Origin: a virus
Strand: one strand, 5' to 3'
IMG/VR virus record: IMGVR_UViG_3300035698_007052
Span: 1 to 29,920 of that record
Length of the DNA stretch: 29,920 nucleotides
The position numbers were made by a program, and so were the translations under genes. The notes beneath the pieces are model-generated. The model did not search any database, was not told the DNA's origin, and was given only the letters and a program-made list of their open reading frames with translations. Numbering within the stretch: the stretch's first letter is position 1; every line of letters starts with the position of its first letter. Below, one piece after another: positions 15,219 to 22,470 of the stretch.

Positions 15219-16093
15219 AGTCCGTACCCCGCTTTCCGTGCTGTGTAATTCGCAGCCATTAATAATATAAAGTTTATTACTGAGTTGAATAATCCCACCG
15301 CTACCGCATACGAATAATCCATGCCCAAGATCCCTCGTCTGTATATATATGTGCTTATTACATCCGCTGTTTCATATGTGGCAGGAGAATACATCAAATA
15401 TACCTTCTCAAACCCCACTGACATCACCCTACCAACCGCTAAGATAAACAATATCGCTATTGTCGGCATTAAACATGGCACTGTTATATATCGTATCATC
15501 TGGAATCGCCCTGCTCCATCAATCCTCGCTGCCTCGTATAGTTCTGGGTTGATTCCTGCCAATGCTGCCATATATATAATCGAACTCCAACCCATACCCT
15601 CCCAGACCGATGATCCAACGTATAATGTTCTGAACCACCCCGATTCCTGAAAGAATAGCTGTTTCTCTATCCCCAAACTCATCAATGCTTGGTTAACTAT
15701 GCCTCTTGATGAGAGCAATTCCATCATCAAACCTACCACAATTACTGTGGATAAGAAGTGAGGCACATAACTTATGGATTGAACCATTTTCCTGAACCTC
15801 GCTTTGCGGATCTCGTTAAGCAATAAAGCAAAGACGATGGGAGCAGGGAAAGCTATCAATAGCATATAAAGATTAAGGACTATTGTGTTCCGTACGATCC
15901 GAAAGAAGTATGGATCATTGAAGAACTGCAGGAAATACTTGAAACCTACCCATGTAGTTCCATACAATCCGCCCACTATATCGTACTTCCTGAATGCTAA
16001 TACCAATGAACTCATCGGGATGTAACAGAATATAAGGAATAAGATCGCTGAAGGTATGATCATTAGATATAATGTGCTTTTAGCTTTTCGCAA
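15212..16093 (-). CDS. ABC sugar permease (LplB-like)
   Basis: This 293-residue membrane protein has an N-terminal segment LYLMIIPSAILFLIFCYIPM (8-27) and the WVGFKYFLQFFNDPYF motif of LplB-like permeases. A typical central ISYVPHFLSTVIVVGLMMEL and the EAA loop EAARIDGAGRFQMIRYITVP (187-206) follow. Its partner is the YtcP-like permease. The start is TTG, with AAGGAG about 10 nt upstream; no in-frame ATG exists before residue 11. Full length and undamaged. It follows the methyltransferase and a tiny gene. Confidence 0.87.
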   Translation of the reverse strand: MRKAKSTLYLMIIPSAILFLIFCYIPMSSLVLAFRKYDIVGGLYGTTWVGFKYFLQFFNDPYFFRIVRNTIVLNLYMLLIAFPAPIVFALLLNEIRKARFRKMVQSISYVPHFLSTVIVVGLMMELLSSRGIVNQALMSLGIEKQLFFQESGWFRTLYVGSSVWEGMGWSSIIYMAALAGINPELYEAARIDGAGRFQMIRYITVPCLMPTIAILFILAVGRVMSVGFEKVYLMYSPATYETADVISTYIYRRGILGMDYSYAVAVGLFNSVINFILLMAANYTARKAGYGLW

Positions 16094-16127
16094 TGCCTGT
16101 TCGCTCCTTTTCTCTTAATATTATGGT

Positions 16128-16209
16128 TTATAAGCCTGTGAGTGCTGCCTCACAATCGCCTGCTTTGGTCTGTCCTTGCAGAGTTTTAAACTGTTGCCGT
16201 GTAAGCCAA
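16128..16209 (-). pseudogene. Tiny gene after the methyltransferase, start unclear or frameshifted
   Basis: The reading frame LTRQQFKTLQGQTKAGDCEA followed by ALTGL (stop at 16128) resembles small conserved phage proteins that follow methyltransferases, which carry a T-R-Q-x-x-K-T-L-x-G-Q pattern. A good GGAGCAGGAG site precedes a TTG at 16209, but the TTG is one base out of frame. Dropping one G (near 16206) would join them. No in-frame start codon is otherwise present. Confidence 0.35.
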
Positions 16210-16218
16210 CTCCTGCTC

Positions 16219-17457
16219 CTATATATCAGTTTCAGGCATCTCGTTATCTGCATAATGCTCCTCTGTGATTATAGTGGTCTCACCATCCCGAATAAGTGCC
16301 ACTTCTTTTTCACCTGATGTGAAGTTCAGATATCTTTTAACAATAACATCGATATATCGTGGATCTAACTCCGAAGTATAGCAAACTCTGCCTAATTGCG
16401 CACAAGCGATCAAAGTGCTGCCACTACCACCGAAGGTGTCAAGAACAATATCGCCCTCTTTACTGGAGTTCCCTATCAAATAACCACATAACCCTACTGG
16501 TTTCATGGTCGGATGCTCTGTGTTTCGCTGCGGTTTATCAAACTCAATGATAGTTGTTTGTTTTCTATCAGAGTACCATGAATGACTCGCTCCATCTTTC
16601 CAACCATACAATATCGGTTCGTGTTTCCATTGGTAATCCTGCCTACCTATAACCATGCTATTATTTAACCAAACCAAGCACTGACGAAGGTTGTACCCTG
16701 CGTTCTTAAACGCTGTTCTGAAATTATATCCTTCGCTGTCTGCATGAAACACATATATTGCAGCACCGAGTTTTGAAAACTCGTTCATTACAGAAAAAGC
16801 ATCTGTTAAGAACTGCAGGAATATTCCATCCTTCATTTTATCGTTCTTTATCTTGAGTTTATCTTTTGTCGCTCCTTCATAATCTACATTGTATGGTGGA
16901 TCCGTTAAAATTAAGTCCGCTTGTTTATTATCCATGAGTTTAGATATCTCTTCACTGGATGTGGAATCCGTACACATAACCCGATGCTCTCCACATATAT
17001 ATATGTCCCCTGCTACTGCCTTTGGCTGCTCTGCTAAACTCTCGTCAAACTCATCCTCTATTATTTCTGGACCTTCATCCGTATCTAAGAACCCGAAGTC
17101 CGCCATGTCGAGCATATCTTCGTCTTTAAAAGGATCTAATTCAATATCGAGCAAAGCAATGTCCCATGTGGCAATCTCGCCTGTCTTATTATCCGCCAAG
17201 CGATACGCTTTTACTTGATCTGATGTTAGATCCGCATAAAGAACTGGCACTTCCTTGTGGTTTAATACTTGTGCAGCCTTATATCGTGTATGCCCTGCGA
17301 TTATAACTCCATCTTTATCAACAACGATCGGTTGTCTCCATCCAAACTCCCTGATTGAGTTCGCAACGAACTCCACTGCCTCGTCATTTATGCGAGGGTT
17401 CTTGTCGTATGGTTTTATTTCTCCGACTCTCTTCCACACTATCTCCATATTATTCAT
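16219..17457 (-). CDS. DNA methyltransferase with ParB-like N-terminal domain
   Basis: This 412-residue protein combines a ParB/sulfiredoxin-like domain (about 8-100, including GHTRYKAAQVLNHKEVPVLY) with an N6-adenine or N4-cytosine methyltransferase. Catalytic motif IV DPPY is at 186-189 and SAM motif I DTFGGSGST at 340-348, the order of the beta class. It probably methylates phage DNA to resist restriction or mark packaging sites. It has its own promoter (17476-17504) and GAGGTG ribosome site. Such fusions are common in Gram-positive phages. The ParB part here is not a partition protein. Confidence 0.9.
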   Translation of the reverse strand: MNNMEIVWKRVGEIKPYDKNPRINDEAVEFVANSIREFGWRQPIVVDKDGVIIAGHTRYKAAQVLNHKEVPVLYADLTSDQVKAYRLADNKTGEIATWDIALLDIELDPFKDEDMLDMADFGFLDTDEGPEIIEDEFDESLAEQPKAVAGDIYICGEHRVMCTDSTSSEEISKLMDNKQADLILTDPPYNVDYEGATKDKLKIKNDKMKDGIFLQFLTDAFSVMNEFSKLGAAIYVFHADSEGYNFRTAFKNAGYNLRQCLVWLNNSMVIGRQDYQWKHEPILYGWKDGASHSWYSDRKQTTIIEFDKPQRNTEHPTMKPVGLCGYLIGNSSKEGDIVLDTFGGSGSTLIACAQLGRVCYTSELDPRYIDVIVKRYLNFTSGEKEVALIRDGETTIITEEHYADNEMPETDI

Positions 17458-17475
17458 TTAATCACCTCGACTACT

Positions 17476-17504
17476 ATTATAACATTTCTTAAGTGTTTCG
17501 TCAA
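17476..17504 (-). promoter_or_regulatory. Sigma-A promoter of the methyltransferase
   Basis: TTGACG (17499-17504) and TATAAT (17476-17481) are 17 nt apart on the minus strand. Transcription would start near 17469, just 12 nt before the ATG. It probably also drives the downstream permease operon. Confidence 0.75.
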
Positions 17505-17562
17505 CAGGAAAACCGCTCCCCCTTATAGAAGATATTTAGACAAACAAAAAAGGAGGCTAAAA

Positions 17563-17640
17563 ATGCTAGAGTTGTGTTTTTTCTGTAGTATTTACCATAT
17601 AACGAAGTATTTACGATATATTTACGATAATAGTGGCTAA
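17563..17640 (+). CDS. Possible 25-residue plus-strand peptide
   Basis: A strong ribosome site (AAAGGAGG, 17549-17556) lies 6 nt before an ATG on the plus strand, encoding MLELCFFCSIYHITKYLRYI and five further residues. It overlaps the iterons, and no clear plus-strand promoter is seen. It is either an unusual antisense leader peptide or chance. The homologous inverted segment in region B has the ATG-CTA-GA start but no ribosome site. Confidence 0.25.
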   Translation: MLELCFFCSIYHITKYLRYIYDNSG

Positions 17641-17765
17641 TATGGCTCTATAATGCATTATATTTATGATGTTACGATAATAGTGTTATTTTTTTTATTA
17701 TTTAATATAAAAAAGTATTTAAATATGGTAAATACGTAAATACATTTACTATAAGAGAATTATTT

Positions 17766-17795
17766 TAAAAAAAGGCTTTGTAGAGCCTTTTAAAA
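17766..17795. terminator. Bidirectional intrinsic terminator in region A
   Basis: The perfect 8-bp stem AAAAGGCT/AGCCTTTT (17770-17777 with 17784-17791) with a 6-nt loop has T-runs on both sides, the longer for minus-strand transcription (17767-17773). It would stop transcription entering from the early block before the methyltransferase promoter. Confidence 0.7.
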
Positions 17796-17852
17796 ATCGG
17801 CAATATGGTAAATATATCGTAAATACTGGCTAGGATGGTAAATACTTTTTAC

Positions 17853-17888
17853 ATAAAATATAGGAGACAAATCGCCTCCTATCTGGTG
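17853..17888 (-). terminator. Weak terminator-like hairpin
   Basis: The arms ATAGGAG and CTCCTAT lie 38 nt past the end of the 70-residue gene. The U-run after it is poor, so function is uncertain; it could work together with the stronger hairpin at 17766-17795. Confidence 0.35.
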
Positions 17889-17925
17889 TTTCTGCTACTT
17901 TTATTCAATTCTGATATTATTATCC

Positions 17926-18138
17926 TTACTCCAAAACCTCCCCTTTATGCATCCAATCTTCGACTACCCAACAGTAATATGCGATTTCTGCCTGTGCCAG
18001 AGTGAATGGTTCTGATCCGTAATCCGCCAACTCCTCATCTTTCCATATACCCTCAGGAGCGTGGGTTGATAGTGCCTCCACATAAAACTCCCGAAGTGTC
18101 TCCAACCTAGATCCCATTTTGGCTGTGTGTCCTAACAT
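17926..18138 (-). CDS. Small hypothetical protein under its own promoter
   Basis: This 70-residue acidic protein contains EFYVEALSTHAPEGIWKDEE and a C-terminal AQAEIAYYCWVVEDWMHKGE. It is mostly helical, with no membrane segment. It is encoded alone between a consensus promoter (18173-18201) and terminator-like hairpins. The ribosome site is AAGGAG. The strong promoter, shared almost base for base with the one at 28944-28972, suggests an early host-takeover or regulatory role, which is inference. Confidence 0.65.
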   Translation of the reverse strand: MLGHTAKMGSRLETLREFYVEALSTHAPEGIWKDEELADYGSEPFTLAQAEIAYYCWVVEDWMHKGEVLE

Positions 18139-18172
18139 TTTAAATCTCCTTCCATAATACTATCCAACCTAT

Positions 18173-18201
18173 ATTATAACTCTTATTGCAACGGTTGTCA
18201 A
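18173..18201 (-). promoter_or_regulatory. Sigma-A promoter with TGCAATA spacer element
   Basis: Perfect TTGACA (18196-18201) and TATAAT (18173-18178) are 17 nt apart. The spacer contains TGCAATA. Including its flanks, it is identical over about 34 bp to the promoter at 28944-28972. It drives the 70-residue gene. Confidence 0.85.
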
Positions 18202-18210
18202 CATCTAAAT

Positions 18211-18239
18211 AAAATAAAAAAGAGTTTTTAACCCTTTTT
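18211..18239 (-). terminator. Intrinsic terminator after the helicase unit
   Basis: On the minus strand the 10-bp stem AAAAAGGGUU/AACUCUUUUU (one G-U pair) with a 3-nt loop runs into a U-rich tail. It overlaps the stop of the 100-residue gene and ends the primase-helicase transcript. Confidence 0.65.
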
Positions 18240-18530
18240 ATCCTTTGCCCTTTCAAGTTTTCGTTGTTTTCGCCAGAAAAGCTGCGAGTGTTCTCTGCAA
18301 CAGAACCGATGATCCGCTCCTTCAATTTCAGTGTTCGCGAACTCGGTGCCACAGAAACTACACACGAAAGTCCCTGTCGGTCTCTTTTCAAAAGTCTGCT
18401 CATCCTGCGTTTGCATTTCTCGGAGTGCTGCATTTGAAGTCCACAGCTTTCCTTCTGCAGTTACTCCGATAACACTAAGGATTAGAGCATACCAGTTTTC
18501 TTTATACTTCACATCTTTATACTCATCCAT
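18228..18530 (-). CDS. Small zinc-finger protein after the helicase
   Basis: This 100-residue protein has a CSFCGTEFANTEIEGADHRF segment followed by CCREHSQLFW. The Cys/His arrangement (CxxC and CCxxxH) fits a small zinc finger, often nucleic-acid or partner binding. The N-terminal half (LILSVIGVTAEGKLWTSNAA) is unrelated. It starts 10 nt after the helicase stop with AAGGAG and is the last gene before the terminator. No specific function is known. Confidence 0.6.
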   Translation of the reverse strand: MDEYKDVKYKENWYALILSVIGVTAEGKLWTSNAALREMQTQDEQTFEKRPTGTFVCSFCGTEFANTEIEGADHRFCCREHSQLFWRKQRKLERAKDKKG

Positions 18531-18539
18531 ACAAACTCC

Positions 18540-20198
18540 TTATATCCAATCGATTTTGAAATGCCCTGAAGGACTACATAAAACCAGTTCTTCTCTGGCT
18601 CTGGTGATCCCTACATAGAACAACCGCCTGATACTATCCCGACCATCGATGGTACTCATTTGTTTATAACCGTTCTTCGATAAATCGGGAAAGAGGTAAA
18701 CAACATCCGCCTCACCGCCCTTAACCGAGTGGACAGTGCCGATGGTGAGCAGATCGTTTAGTTCTCCGTTCCTGATATCATTATGCCGATATACTTTTAA
18801 TGGATACTGCATCGCTTTTTTCTTACTATTCAGGATTCTTGATTCTAACCAGTCAAGCATCAGGTTTTTGTTATGGACTACATCCATAAATCCCAGATCC
18901 TCAAACAATATATCGAGTGCCTCGGCAGGAATGGTCTGGGTTTTATTCCAACCCATCTCAGCCAATGCCTCTTTGTCCTCATCGATTTCGTTCTGCTCAT
19001 CGCTCATATCCTCCATCATTTTTCTTGAGCCTTTGTTGAGGTTTCCGCTTACCCCGATAATCTTCGACCATTTAATCAGTTCATCAATAGTATACATTCT
19101 CGGTTTATCAAAAACCTCTTTACAAGGACTCAGGTAGTTACTTAATAACTCCATCGATCCACCACTACGGATCGGATTCCATCTGCCATTACTTTTACGA
19201 TATTTATTCCCGAATAAAATACCTCGGCTTTTCATCTCACCGATCAGATCATTCAACATATATCCACAGGATGCCAGTACCATGACCGACCTTCCATTTT
19301 TGACGTGTCCCTGAACTTCACTAACCAGACCTTCTACCGATCCGTAGTTCAGGTTTGATCTCCGCAGCACTCCCTGCTCGTCTCTCGGTTTGTATTCCTT
19401 ATCCTGCCTGTTCTTTATCTGCCTGATCCATCGCTGTGCATAATCCTGTACCACTACAGGCACTCTGTAGGATTGTTTGAGGATAATACGCTTTACTTCA
19501 TCGCCACCACTTAACAAGCTGTCAGGAGTCGCTCCAAGCCATGAATATAACAACTGGTCATCATCGCCAGAGAACACAACCTTATCCATTGACTTTGCCC
19601 AGTTCCTTATTACCTTGAATTCCAATGGTGTGAAATCCTGTGCCTCATCAAAGAACCCGATACTCTGGTTCTTTGGCGGACTGTCCATATCCACGCATTT
19701 TTCTATCATATCGGTGAAATCAATATATCCATGTATTTCTTTTGTGCGTTTCCACTTCTCATGGAATGCCACCACATTCTTCGACCACTGCTCGTATGGC
19801 ACTAACCTTGCCCGATATAGCTCCTCTGCTTTCCGTAGTTTATCACCCTGTGTAGTATCGGTGAGTGGAACTCCAAGTTCTCTATCCTCAACAGAAACTC
19901 TGTCATTGCCACCGCTGAGTGCATATGCAGGATGATTTTTATTAAATATTTCTATGAAGTTCTTATCCACAACTTTATATCTCGAATCCAGTGCCCGATA
20001 ACAATGGCTGTGAAGTGTCCCGATACTCCCCTTCATTGATGTGTTTCGCCCTACCAACTCGGCTGCAGCGGTTTTGGTGAAACTAGCCACCATGATATTC
20101 TCTGGTTTTTCAAGTTCCAATGCCCGATTGATCGCTTTAGTGAGGTAGGCTGTCTTGCCAGTTCCTGCTGCCCCAAATACTCTGCTTTCGTTACTCAT
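18540..20198 (-). CDS. UvrD/Rep-like superfamily 1 DNA helicase
   Basis: This 552-residue protein has all main SF1 motifs: Walker A GAAGTGKT (9-16), DEAQD (184-188), GDDDQ (211-215), a QSYR motif, TVHSVKGGEAD and YVGITRARE near the C-terminus. It is a shorter member without the full UvrD accessory domains. It is probably used in replication or recombination-dependent replication of the phage genome together with the primase. The gene is preceded by two small genes, and its first 18 bases are duplicated at 20472-20489. Confidence 0.88.
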   Translation of the reverse strand: MSNESRVFGAAGTGKTAYLTKAINRALELEKPENIMVASFTKTAAAELVGRNTSMKGSIGTLHSHCYRALDSRYKVVDKNFIEIFNKNHPAYALSGGNDRVSVEDRELGVPLTDTTQGDKLRKAEELYRARLVPYEQWSKNVVAFHEKWKRTKEIHGYIDFTDMIEKCVDMDSPPKNQSIGFFDEAQDFTPLEFKVIRNWAKSMDKVVFSGDDDQLLYSWLGATPDSLLSGGDEVKRIILKQSYRVPVVVQDYAQRWIRQIKNRQDKEYKPRDEQGVLRRSNLNYGSVEGLVSEVQGHVKNGRSVMVLASCGYMLNDLIGEMKSRGILFGNKYRKSNGRWNPIRSGGSMELLSNYLSPCKEVFDKPRMYTIDELIKWSKIIGVSGNLNKGSRKMMEDMSDEQNEIDEDKEALAEMGWNKTQTIPAEALDILFEDLGFMDVVHNKNLMLDWLESRILNSKKKAMQYPLKVYRHNDIRNGELNDLLTIGTVHSVKGGEADVVYLFPDLSKNGYKQMSTIDGRDSIRRLFYVGITRAREELVLCSPSGHFKIDWI

Positions 20199-20457
20199 TG
20201 ATTAATTCCTCATGTAGTGCATGCCATCTTTCAGGGTCGCTTTGTAAAATCTCACCTTCACCTGTTTCATCGCCTCTGTCAAAATATTTAGTTATATAAG
20301 CATCACAAGTCTTACACCAATGCGTGCTGAAAACACCTTCTTCATCTACATAAGTGGCATATATCATTTTTATATTCTTGGGATATTCAATACTGCAACC
20401 ATAACACTTATGAGGTTTTCTTGTTTTTACTTCTTTCCATAATAATACTTCACTCAT
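20191..20457 (-). CDS. Small zinc-ribbon protein
   Basis: From the ATG at 20457 (ribosome site GGAGGGTGAA) this encodes 88 residues. CYGC and CKTC pairs about 30 residues apart form a likely zinc ribbon, with an acidic C-terminus (DRGDETGEGEILQSDPERWH). A TTG at 20469 would add four residues but lacks a site. It sits between two copies of short repeats shared with the primase end and helicase start, so it looks like an inserted cassette. Its 3' end overlaps the helicase start by 8 nt. Function unknown. Confidence 0.65.
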   Translation of the reverse strand: MSEVLLWKEVKTRKPHKCYGCSIEYPKNIKMIYATYVDEEGVFSTHWCKTCDAYITKYFDRGDETGEGEILQSDPERWHALHEELINE

Positions 20458-20489
20458 TTCACCCTCCAAATTCTGCTTTCGTTACTCAT
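20454..20489 (-). repeat. Fossil junction: helicase start joined to primase end
   Basis: An 11-codon frame fuses the first six codons of the helicase (MSNESR) to Ile and the last four codons plus stop of the primase (WRVK). It includes an 18-bp repeat (20472-20489, also at 20181-20198) and a 16-bp repeat (20453-20468, also at 20739-20754). This is a recombination scar rather than a gene. Confidence 0.75.
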
Positions 20490-20712
20490 CCCCAATGTCC
20501 ATTCTTTTTTAAAATATCTGCAATTTCTTCGGCATAATCTTCATCGGTATTAATTACTAAATATGTGTTTTCTTTTTTACCTAATTTTTCTCTTGTTGTG
20601 CTGATTTTATGACCAATAGCATTTAAATCTTTCACTATTATATCTTGTAAAGTTCCTTTAATTAATAAAATATCATCAATTTTAAAAACAATAAACTTTT
20701 CTTTTGCTCCAT
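20486..20712 (-). pseudogene. Small gene between primase and helicase, apparently frameshifted
   Basis: An ATG at 20712 (site AAGGGTGAAACAA) begins MEQKK, then the frame closes. The frame one base away continues as KFIVFKIDDILLIKGTLQDI and ends ADILKKNGHWG at 20486. One additional A in the A-run near 20697-20700 would give a 75-residue protein. This may be a sequencing deletion or a true decay. Not a known family. The short repeats flanking it suggest a gene cassette. Confidence 0.55.
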
Positions 20713-20739
20713 TTGTTTCACCCTTTTTTCAATTCTCTC

Positions 20740-22410
20740 TCATTTCACCCTCCATACATTTCTCGATGTTTTCTTACCATCTTTCAAAGTAATATTCAGA
20801 GTGTCCGATGAACACCCGATATCTCGTAGCTGAGTGCCTAGTTTTTTATTGTTTATCTTCTCGAAAGTAGAACTATATATCCACTGTCTGAAACTGTCCA
20901 GAAATATACACGTGTTTCCCTTTTCAGTTATAAAAGGGATTTTCATCGAAACTACCTCGTCTACAGAATAACTGTCATCCGCTCGTAAGTCAACGATTGT
21001 GCCAGTTTCTATATAATCATTGATCCAGTTTTTTATTTGTCCATGATCCGTTACCTCTGGAGATATCTCAATATCAACGCAGGAATCGAGTAGCATTTGT
21101 GCGACCTCATCCCATTGCAATGTTTTTATCCGTTTCAGGAACTTCCCTGTTGTCGCTGCCAGATGCGTTCTTAACTTTCCCTGCTGAATCAACTGCTCTA
21201 CTGCTCCCACATTCACATTGCCTCTGTCTGTATACACTTTGTAGCTTGGCGGTTCAGAAATATATTTAACTATCTGGATGATGTTTATCCCGAACTTAAT
21301 CGATAAGTTTCGGAGTATATCATCCTTCTTTTCATTAGTCACTGGTTCGCCAATCTTCTGTGCCTGTGCTATTTCATTCAAAGCGAGTCCTGCATTGTAC
21401 TTTTCCCTGTCTTTTATCGCAACCCCGATTGTCCTACGGTAGTAGTCTTGTCTCATTTTCAGGTCATCGCCATGTTTCCTGCGTGCTGCGATGATCAGGT
21501 TTGCAATCTCCTGCTCTTTCCACTCCGCCATCGCTGCATAACTAGCCAACGACAAATCATAACTACTGGCTGACTGGTCGGTGAAGTCCTTGCGTGTCCG
21601 TTCCCATGATCCTTTGAATTCATCAATATTTTCTAATAACGCTGCGAACTTATCGAACGGTGGCTTGGAGTCTTTATCCAAGACCAGATCGCCTTTTATC
21701 GCTTGGCTTGAATAATCGATCTTACTGACTTCCAACTCGGTGGGTAAAAACCCGTCAAAGTCCGTGGGTTCATATCTCTGTGTATAATTTTTGGTTAATA
21801 TTTTGACAGGCACTGGTGTGTGTTTATAATTAATCGAATTAGGAACTCGCAGCACTCTATCCAGATTATAAACCGAATCAACATCCCAACCCGATGGAGA
21901 GCCTTGTGATTTGCCTACTTCTTTTGCCACACCCTTCAGGTAATAATTGAACCGCTTGGATAAAATCTCCGCCTCATCACGCTCGTCACTATCTTCAAAC
22001 ATCCACGGTTCTTTGAACAACCACACCGCTTGGAGTCCATGACCTGAGTGGATTAACACGCTCGGCTCGAACGGCAACCGCTCAAGGATCTGCTTTCCTT
22101 CTGCTACGTTCTTTGGCAGATTCTGCCTTGTATGTGCTTTTTCATCCTTGATATCTATGTCGGCATACAAGCCTAATAACCCGATTATATCTGCTTTTTT
22201 GCAACGTAGGTTGTGGCCATTATCCGTAGCAGACAATCCGAGTCCATAGTATATATTAGTTTTTTTATCCGCTAAAATCTCCACCGCCTTGATGCCATCA
22301 TCAGCAACCTTGCACCAGTTGGAGAACTTTCGGTCTCTTCCGTTAGTGTCCCATATCAGATAATAATTATCTTCGATTGCTCCGTAAACTGATTCAAAAA
22401 ACTCTCTCAT
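20740..22410 (-). CDS. Archaeo-eukaryotic primase-like (RepB-type) replication protein
   Basis: This 556-residue protein has primase-like motifs in its N-terminal half: ADID (83-86) as the likely metal site, LIHSGHGLQAVWLF (119-132) matching the sGxH motif, and NLDRVLRVPNSINYK (182-196), as in RepB/prim-pol-like enzymes. The rest (about 200-556) is helical, without visible Walker motifs, so no helicase is fused. It would make primers or begin replication. It starts downstream of a strong hairpin (22422-22457), which may attenuate its expression. No separate DNA polymerase gene is seen in the window. Confidence 0.78.
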   Translation of the reverse strand: MREFFESVYGAIEDNYYLIWDTNGRDRKFSNWCKVADDGIKAVEILADKKTNIYYGLGLSATDNGHNLRCKKADIIGLLGLYADIDIKDEKAHTRQNLPKNVAEGKQILERLPFEPSVLIHSGHGLQAVWLFKEPWMFEDSDERDEAEILSKRFNYYLKGVAKEVGKSQGSPSGWDVDSVYNLDRVLRVPNSINYKHTPVPVKILTKNYTQRYEPTDFDGFLPTELEVSKIDYSSQAIKGDLVLDKDSKPPFDKFAALLENIDEFKGSWERTRKDFTDQSASSYDLSLASYAAMAEWKEQEIANLIIAARRKHGDDLKMRQDYYRRTIGVAIKDREKYNAGLALNEIAQAQKIGEPVTNEKKDDILRNLSIKFGINIIQIVKYISEPPSYKVYTDRGNVNVGAVEQLIQQGKLRTHLAATTGKFLKRIKTLQWDEVAQMLLDSCVDIEISPEVTDHGQIKNWINDYIETGTIVDLRADDSYSVDEVVSMKIPFITEKGNTCIFLDSFRQWIYSSTFEKINNKKLGTQLRDIGCSSDTLNITLKDGKKTSRNVWRVK

Positions 22411-22421
22411 ATCATCCTCCG

Positions 22422-22457
22422 TATAAAAATCGGCAGAGGCTGTTTCTCCCTGCCGAT
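22422..22457 (-). terminator. Intrinsic terminator/attenuator before the primase
   Basis: The perfect 8-bp stem AUCGGCAG/CUGCCGAU with a 13-nt loop, followed by UUUUUAUA, lies between the ssDNA-binding candidate and the primase. The primase has no separate promoter here, so this likely reduces its level relative to upstream genes. Confidence 0.7.
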
Positions 22458-22470
22458 ATATGAGTATTCT

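Larger units (their letters stand above)
17505..17925. repeat. Non-coding iteron-like region A
   Basis: This 420-nt gene-free, very AT-rich region has repeated copies of TATTTAC(C/G)ATA. Forward copies lie at 17589-17599, 17608-17618 and 17619-17629. Reverse copies lie at 17724-17734, 17804-17814, 17815-17825 and 17834-17844 (one mismatch). Partial copies lie around 17661-17679. Forward copies are on one side and reverse copies on the other. Such clustered short repeats resemble origin iterons or an array of operators. A shared segment with region B (28.3-28.5 kb) is inverted. Confidence 0.65.

Noticed and set aside
11898-16093. Importer as an assembly chimera
   Set aside because: Unbroken gene overlaps with tiny phage-like genes and the same promoter and leader style argue against it, though reads should still be checked.
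16219-17457. ParB partition protein
   Set aside because: The ParB-like part is fused to a methyltransferase with DPPY; this is the known phage methyltransferase layout.
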